Assembly (NCBI RefSeq): GCF_013155365.1
Contig: NZ_JABJRA010000001.1
Span: forward strand, 434,001 to 498,000
Direction of reading: 5' to 3'
DNA: 64,000 nt
Source of the DNA: Nocardioides sp. zg-DK7169
GTDB taxonomy: Bacteria; Actinomycetota; Actinomycetes; Propionibacteriales; Nocardioidaceae
The position numbers and the translations under genes are program-made. Below are positions 60,766-64,000 of this stretch, piece by piece (the stretch's first letter is position 1; each line of letters begins with the position of its first letter). Under the pieces are notes generated by a model. The model saw only the letters and a list, made by a program, of their open reading frames with translations. It was not told the DNA's origin and made no database searches.

Positions 60766-61812
60766 TCAGCCGGCGTTGTCGGCCGCCTGCGCGAGGGCGT
60801 CCACGAAGACGTCCAGGCCCCAGGTCAGCGACAGCGCGGTCGGGGGCGAGACGGCGGAGACGACGTCCTCGCCGACCACCGTGGCGACGGTGTCGTCACG
60901 GAACTGCTGCATGGTCTTGAAGGTCGGGTCCTTCGCGATCTGCTCGGCGCGCTCCTCGGTCGGGACGTAGGAGAGCAGCACGTCGGAGGTCAGTTTGTCG
61001 ACCTCCTCGGTGCTGAGCGTGTAGTAGAAGGTGGTCTCCTCGGTGTCCAGCTCGTCGACGCTCGGCGCCAGGGTGAAGCCGAGGTCCTCGAGGAACTGCA
61101 CGCGCGGGTCGACGCCGCGGTAGACGTAGAACGCGCTGGGGTCGATCGCGACCGCGGCGATGGTCTTGCCCTCGAACTCGGGGTGCTCCTCGGCGGCCTC
61201 GGCAACCTCGGCGTCGATGCCCTCGAGCAGCTGCTCGGCCTCCTCGGGCTTGCCCAGCGCCTCGCCGACGGTGGTCACCACGTCGCGCCACGGCGTGGCC
61301 CAGGGCTCCTCCGGGTAGGCGACGGTGTCGGCGATCTTCGAGAGCTTCTCGTAGTCGGCCTCGGTGATGCCGGAGTAGTTGGCGAGGATCAGGTCGGGCT
61401 CCGCGGCGGCGATCTCCTCGAACGGCGGCGCCTCGCCGGGGGTCAGCGCGATCGGCACCTCGTCGCCGAACTCCTCGAACGCCTCCTCCTGCCACGGCAT
61501 GAACCCGGCCTCGTTGGCGCCGTAGGTCAGCTTCTCCATGGCGACCGGGGTGACGCCGAGGGCGAGGGCGGCGTCCGGGGAGCCCCAGCCCCAGGTGACG
61601 ACGCGCTCGGGCTGCTCGTCGATCTCGGTCGCACCGAAGGCGTGCTCGATGGTCACCGGCTCGAAGGAACCGCTGCTGCCACCGGCCTCGGGGGCGTCGG
61701 AGGAGTCGTCGGAGCCGCAGGCAGCCAGCGGGAGGACGAGCAGGGCGGCCGCGGCGAGCGGAAGGACCGCGCGCAGGCGGGCGCGCGCAGGGATCGGGCG
61801 AAGGGACGTCAC
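60766..61812 (-). CDS. Iron-siderophore-binding lipoprotein (FepB/FecB-like)
   Basis: This 348-residue substrate-binding protein of the iron-siderophore ABC importer has a signal peptide with an Arg-rich n-region (PARARLRAVL) and lipobox VLPLAACGSDD. The periplasmic-binding-protein family 2 core carries VVTWGWGSPDAALALGVTPVA, AAAEPDLILANYSG and KTIAAVAIDPSAFYVY. I start at GTG 61812 because GAGGAG lies 5 bases upstream; a GTG at 61818 is too close to it. An iron box lies about 40 bases before it. It could import the product of the des operon, though that pairing is inferred. Confidence 0.93.
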   Translation of the reverse strand: MTSLRPIPARARLRAVLPLAAAALLVLPLAACGSDDSSDAPEAGGSSGSFEPVTIEHAFGATEIDEQPERVVTWGWGSPDAALALGVTPVAMEKLTYGANEAGFMPWQEEAFEEFGDEVPIALTPGEAPPFEEIAAAEPDLILANYSGITEADYEKLSKIADTVAYPEEPWATPWRDVVTTVGEALGKPEEAEQLLEGIDAEVAEAAEEHPEFEGKTIAAVAIDPSAFYVYRGVDPRVQFLEDLGFTLAPSVDELDTEETTFYYTLSTEEVDKLTSDVLLSYVPTEERAEQIAKDPTFKTMQQFRDDTVATVVGEDVVSAVSPPTALSLTWGLDVFVDALAQAADNAG

Positions 61813-61853
61813 GTCCACTCCTCGGGGTGCGGGGCCGACGGGCGGCCCACTGA

Positions 61854-61872
61854 TTAGGACAGGCTTACCTTA
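61854..61872. promoter_or_regulatory. DtxR/IdeR-type iron box before the siderophore-binding-protein gene
   Basis: On the minus strand TAAGGTAAGCCTGTCCTAA matches the consensus TTAGGTTAGCCTAACCTAA at 15 of 19 positions. Its first 12 bases are identical to those of the desA iron box. It sits between the ATPase stop and the binding-protein start, so this gene has its own iron-controlled promoter. Confidence 0.88.
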
Positions 61873-61891
61873 CCCCGTCGGGTCGATCGCG

Positions 61892-62773
<882 letters not shown>

Positions 62774-62838
62774 CGGGGTTCTCCTTCTCACGGGTGCCTG
62801 CGGGTCTCGGGTGGGCGGGGGCGGGGCGCGGAGCGCGC

Positions 62839-63915
62839 CTAGGCCGCGCGGGCGCGGCCGCTGGCCATCAGCCAGATCAGGTAGGGCCCGCCGACGGCGC
62901 CGGTCACGACCCCGACCGGGACCGCCATGTCGGCGGGGAGCAGGTGCTGGGCCACCAGGTCGGCGCCGACCACCAGGACCACCCCGACCAGGGCGGCCTG
63001 GAGCAGCGCCAGGGTGCCGTCGCCGAGCATGCGGCGCGCGATCGGGGCGGCCGTGAACGCGACGAACGCGACCGGGCCGGCCGCGGCGGTGGCCACGCAG
63101 GCGAGGCCGACGCCGAGCGCGATCACCAGGCCGCGGGTGAGGTCGGGGCGCCGGCCCAGGCTGCGGGCCTGGTCGTCGCCGAGCAGGAGCACGTCGAGGG
63201 CCCGCGCCACGGCGGCGACCAGCGGCACCAGCACGACCAGCGCCAGGGCCAGCGACCGGACCAGGCTCCAGTCGGCCTGGGCCAGGCTGCCGGTCATCCA
63301 CAGCAACGCGGACTGCGCCTGCTGCACCTCGCTGCGCGTCAGCAGGTAGCCGACCACCGAGGAGCAGACGTAGGCCACGCCGATGCCCGCCAGCACGAAG
63401 CGGTGGCCGGTCATCCCGCCGCGCCACGCCACGGCGTACAGCAGCAGGCCGACGGCTGCTCCCCCGACCAGCGCCGAGAGCGACACGACCGCACCGGTGG
63501 CGCCGCCGACCAGGATCGCCGCGACCGCGCCGGCGCTCGCGCCCTGGGAGATGCCGATGACGTCCGGGCTGGCGAGCGGGTTGCGCAGCACCGACTGGAA
63601 CAGCGCGCCGGCGATGCCGAAGGCGATGCCCACGAGCACCCCGAGCGCGACCCGGGGCAGGCGCAGCTCGGTGACGACGAAGGCGGCCGGCGCCTCGTCG
63701 GAGCCGGCCACGGCGGCCAGCACCTGGCCGACGGAGAGCGGGTAGTCGCCCATCATGAGCGAGGTCAGGCACAGCGCCACGGCCACGGCGAGCAGGCCGA
63801 GGGTGACGCCCGTGCGCCGGGCCCGGCGGTGCCGGCGGTTGGCGAGCAGCCCGCGGGCCGCGACGTCCAGGCGCTCCGCAGGGGTCGTGGGCAGCAGGCC
63901 CGGGGACGCGCTCAT
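62839..63915 (-). CDS. FecCD-family iron-siderophore permease
   Basis: This 358-residue permease has about nine to ten membrane helices. Family signatures are LRLPRVALGVLVGIAFGIAG, LFQSVLRNPLASPDVIGISQGAS, GPVAFVAFTAAPIARRMLG and PVGVVTGAVGGPYLIWLM. The arginine-rich N-terminus is cytoplasmic. Its ATG overlaps the stop of a further permease gene by 4 bases. Two permease subunits would form a heterodimer, as in FepD-FepG. Confidence 0.94.
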   Translation of the reverse strand: MSASPGLLPTTPAERLDVAARGLLANRRHRRARRTGVTLGLLAVAVALCLTSLMMGDYPLSVGQVLAAVAGSDEAPAAFVVTELRLPRVALGVLVGIAFGIAGALFQSVLRNPLASPDVIGISQGASAGAVAAILVGGATGAVVSLSALVGGAAVGLLLYAVAWRGGMTGHRFVLAGIGVAYVCSSVVGYLLTRSEVQQAQSALLWMTGSLAQADWSLVRSLALALVVLVPLVAAVARALDVLLLGDDQARSLGRRPDLTRGLVIALGVGLACVATAAAGPVAFVAFTAAPIARRMLGDGTLALLQAALVGVVLVVGADLVAQHLLPADMAVPVGVVTGAVGGPYLIWLMASGRARAA

Positions 63916-64000
63916 GCCGCGACCGTCCGGGAGCGGCGCACGACGGCGATCAGCACCGGCGCACCGAGGACGGCGACGACCAGGCCGGCCTCGAGCTCGC
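63912..64000 (-). CDS. Second FecCD-family permease (C-terminal fragment at window edge)
   Basis: The last 89 bases encode the end of another protein on the minus strand: ELEAGLVVAVLGAPVLIAVV and then RRSRTVAA. The GAPVLIAVVRR end is typical of FecCD permeases, and the stop overlaps the next permease start (ATGA). Most of the gene lies beyond position 64000. The call rests on a short fragment plus operon context. Confidence 0.75.
   Translation of the reverse strand, partial: ELEAGLVVAVLGAPVLIAVVRRSRTVAA

Overview
The window is about 72% GC and carries bacterial genes packed head to tail with GTG/ATG starts and frequent 4-base stop/start overlaps. Gene order, a CofC-type guanylyltransferase (coenzyme F420 synthesis), an HU protein with a Lys/Ala tail and a desferrioxamine-type siderophore operon point to an actinobacterium, most likely in or near Nocardioides. 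The genus is inference; no rRNA gene is present to settle it.

Region 1 (1-23.7 kb) is a conserved housekeeping block: ffh (cut by the window edge), cstA and its small partner, glnD, glnK and amt (nitrogen control), ftsY, a hot-dog thioesterase translationally coupled to smc, a small coiled-coil protein, mutM, rnc, rpmF, a YceD-like protein, coaD, rsmD, recG, a DAK2-domain kinase, rpmB and thiL. Ffh and FtsY are the two GTPases of the signal recognition particle pathway.

Region 2 (23.4-36.4 kb) continues an order I recall from mycobacteria and streptomycetes (Lrp-type domain, DUF3515, Ddl, GpsA, PlsC, CofC, HU, LeuD, LeuC, IclR regulator). It is interrupted by a cassette at 25.3-29.9 kb: an alpha/beta hydrolase, a membrane-embedded MurF-like ligase, a second Ddl-like ATP-grasp ligase, and a divergent Cys/Met-metabolism PLP enzyme. 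The first Ddl-like protein lacks the usual metal-binding Asn.

Region 3 (36.4-44.5 kb) holds two alkylation-repair genes, an LCP cell-wall ligase, tRNA-Gln and tRNA-Glu, a CPBP protease, gltX, a fumarylacetoacetate-hydrolase-family enzyme and a conserved gene of unclear function.

Region 4 (44.6-64 kb) is accessory. It contains a desABCD-like operon behind a recognisable promoter with a DtxR/IdeR iron box, a 2H phosphoesterase, bioQ-bioY-bioM-bioN with two operators, an orphan peptide-binding lipoprotein, an amidase pair, a TetR/FMN-reductase pair, a Ser/Thr kinase, and an iron-siderophore ABC importer whose binding protein has its own iron box. Siderophore synthesis and uptake therefore look co-regulated by iron.

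The least explained signal is a family of composite tandem-repeat elements (21-bp and 22-bp periods, with complementary cores) placed in sense orientation directly behind four unrelated genes: the LCP gene, the unknown gene at 43.6-44.5 kb, desD and the kinase gene.
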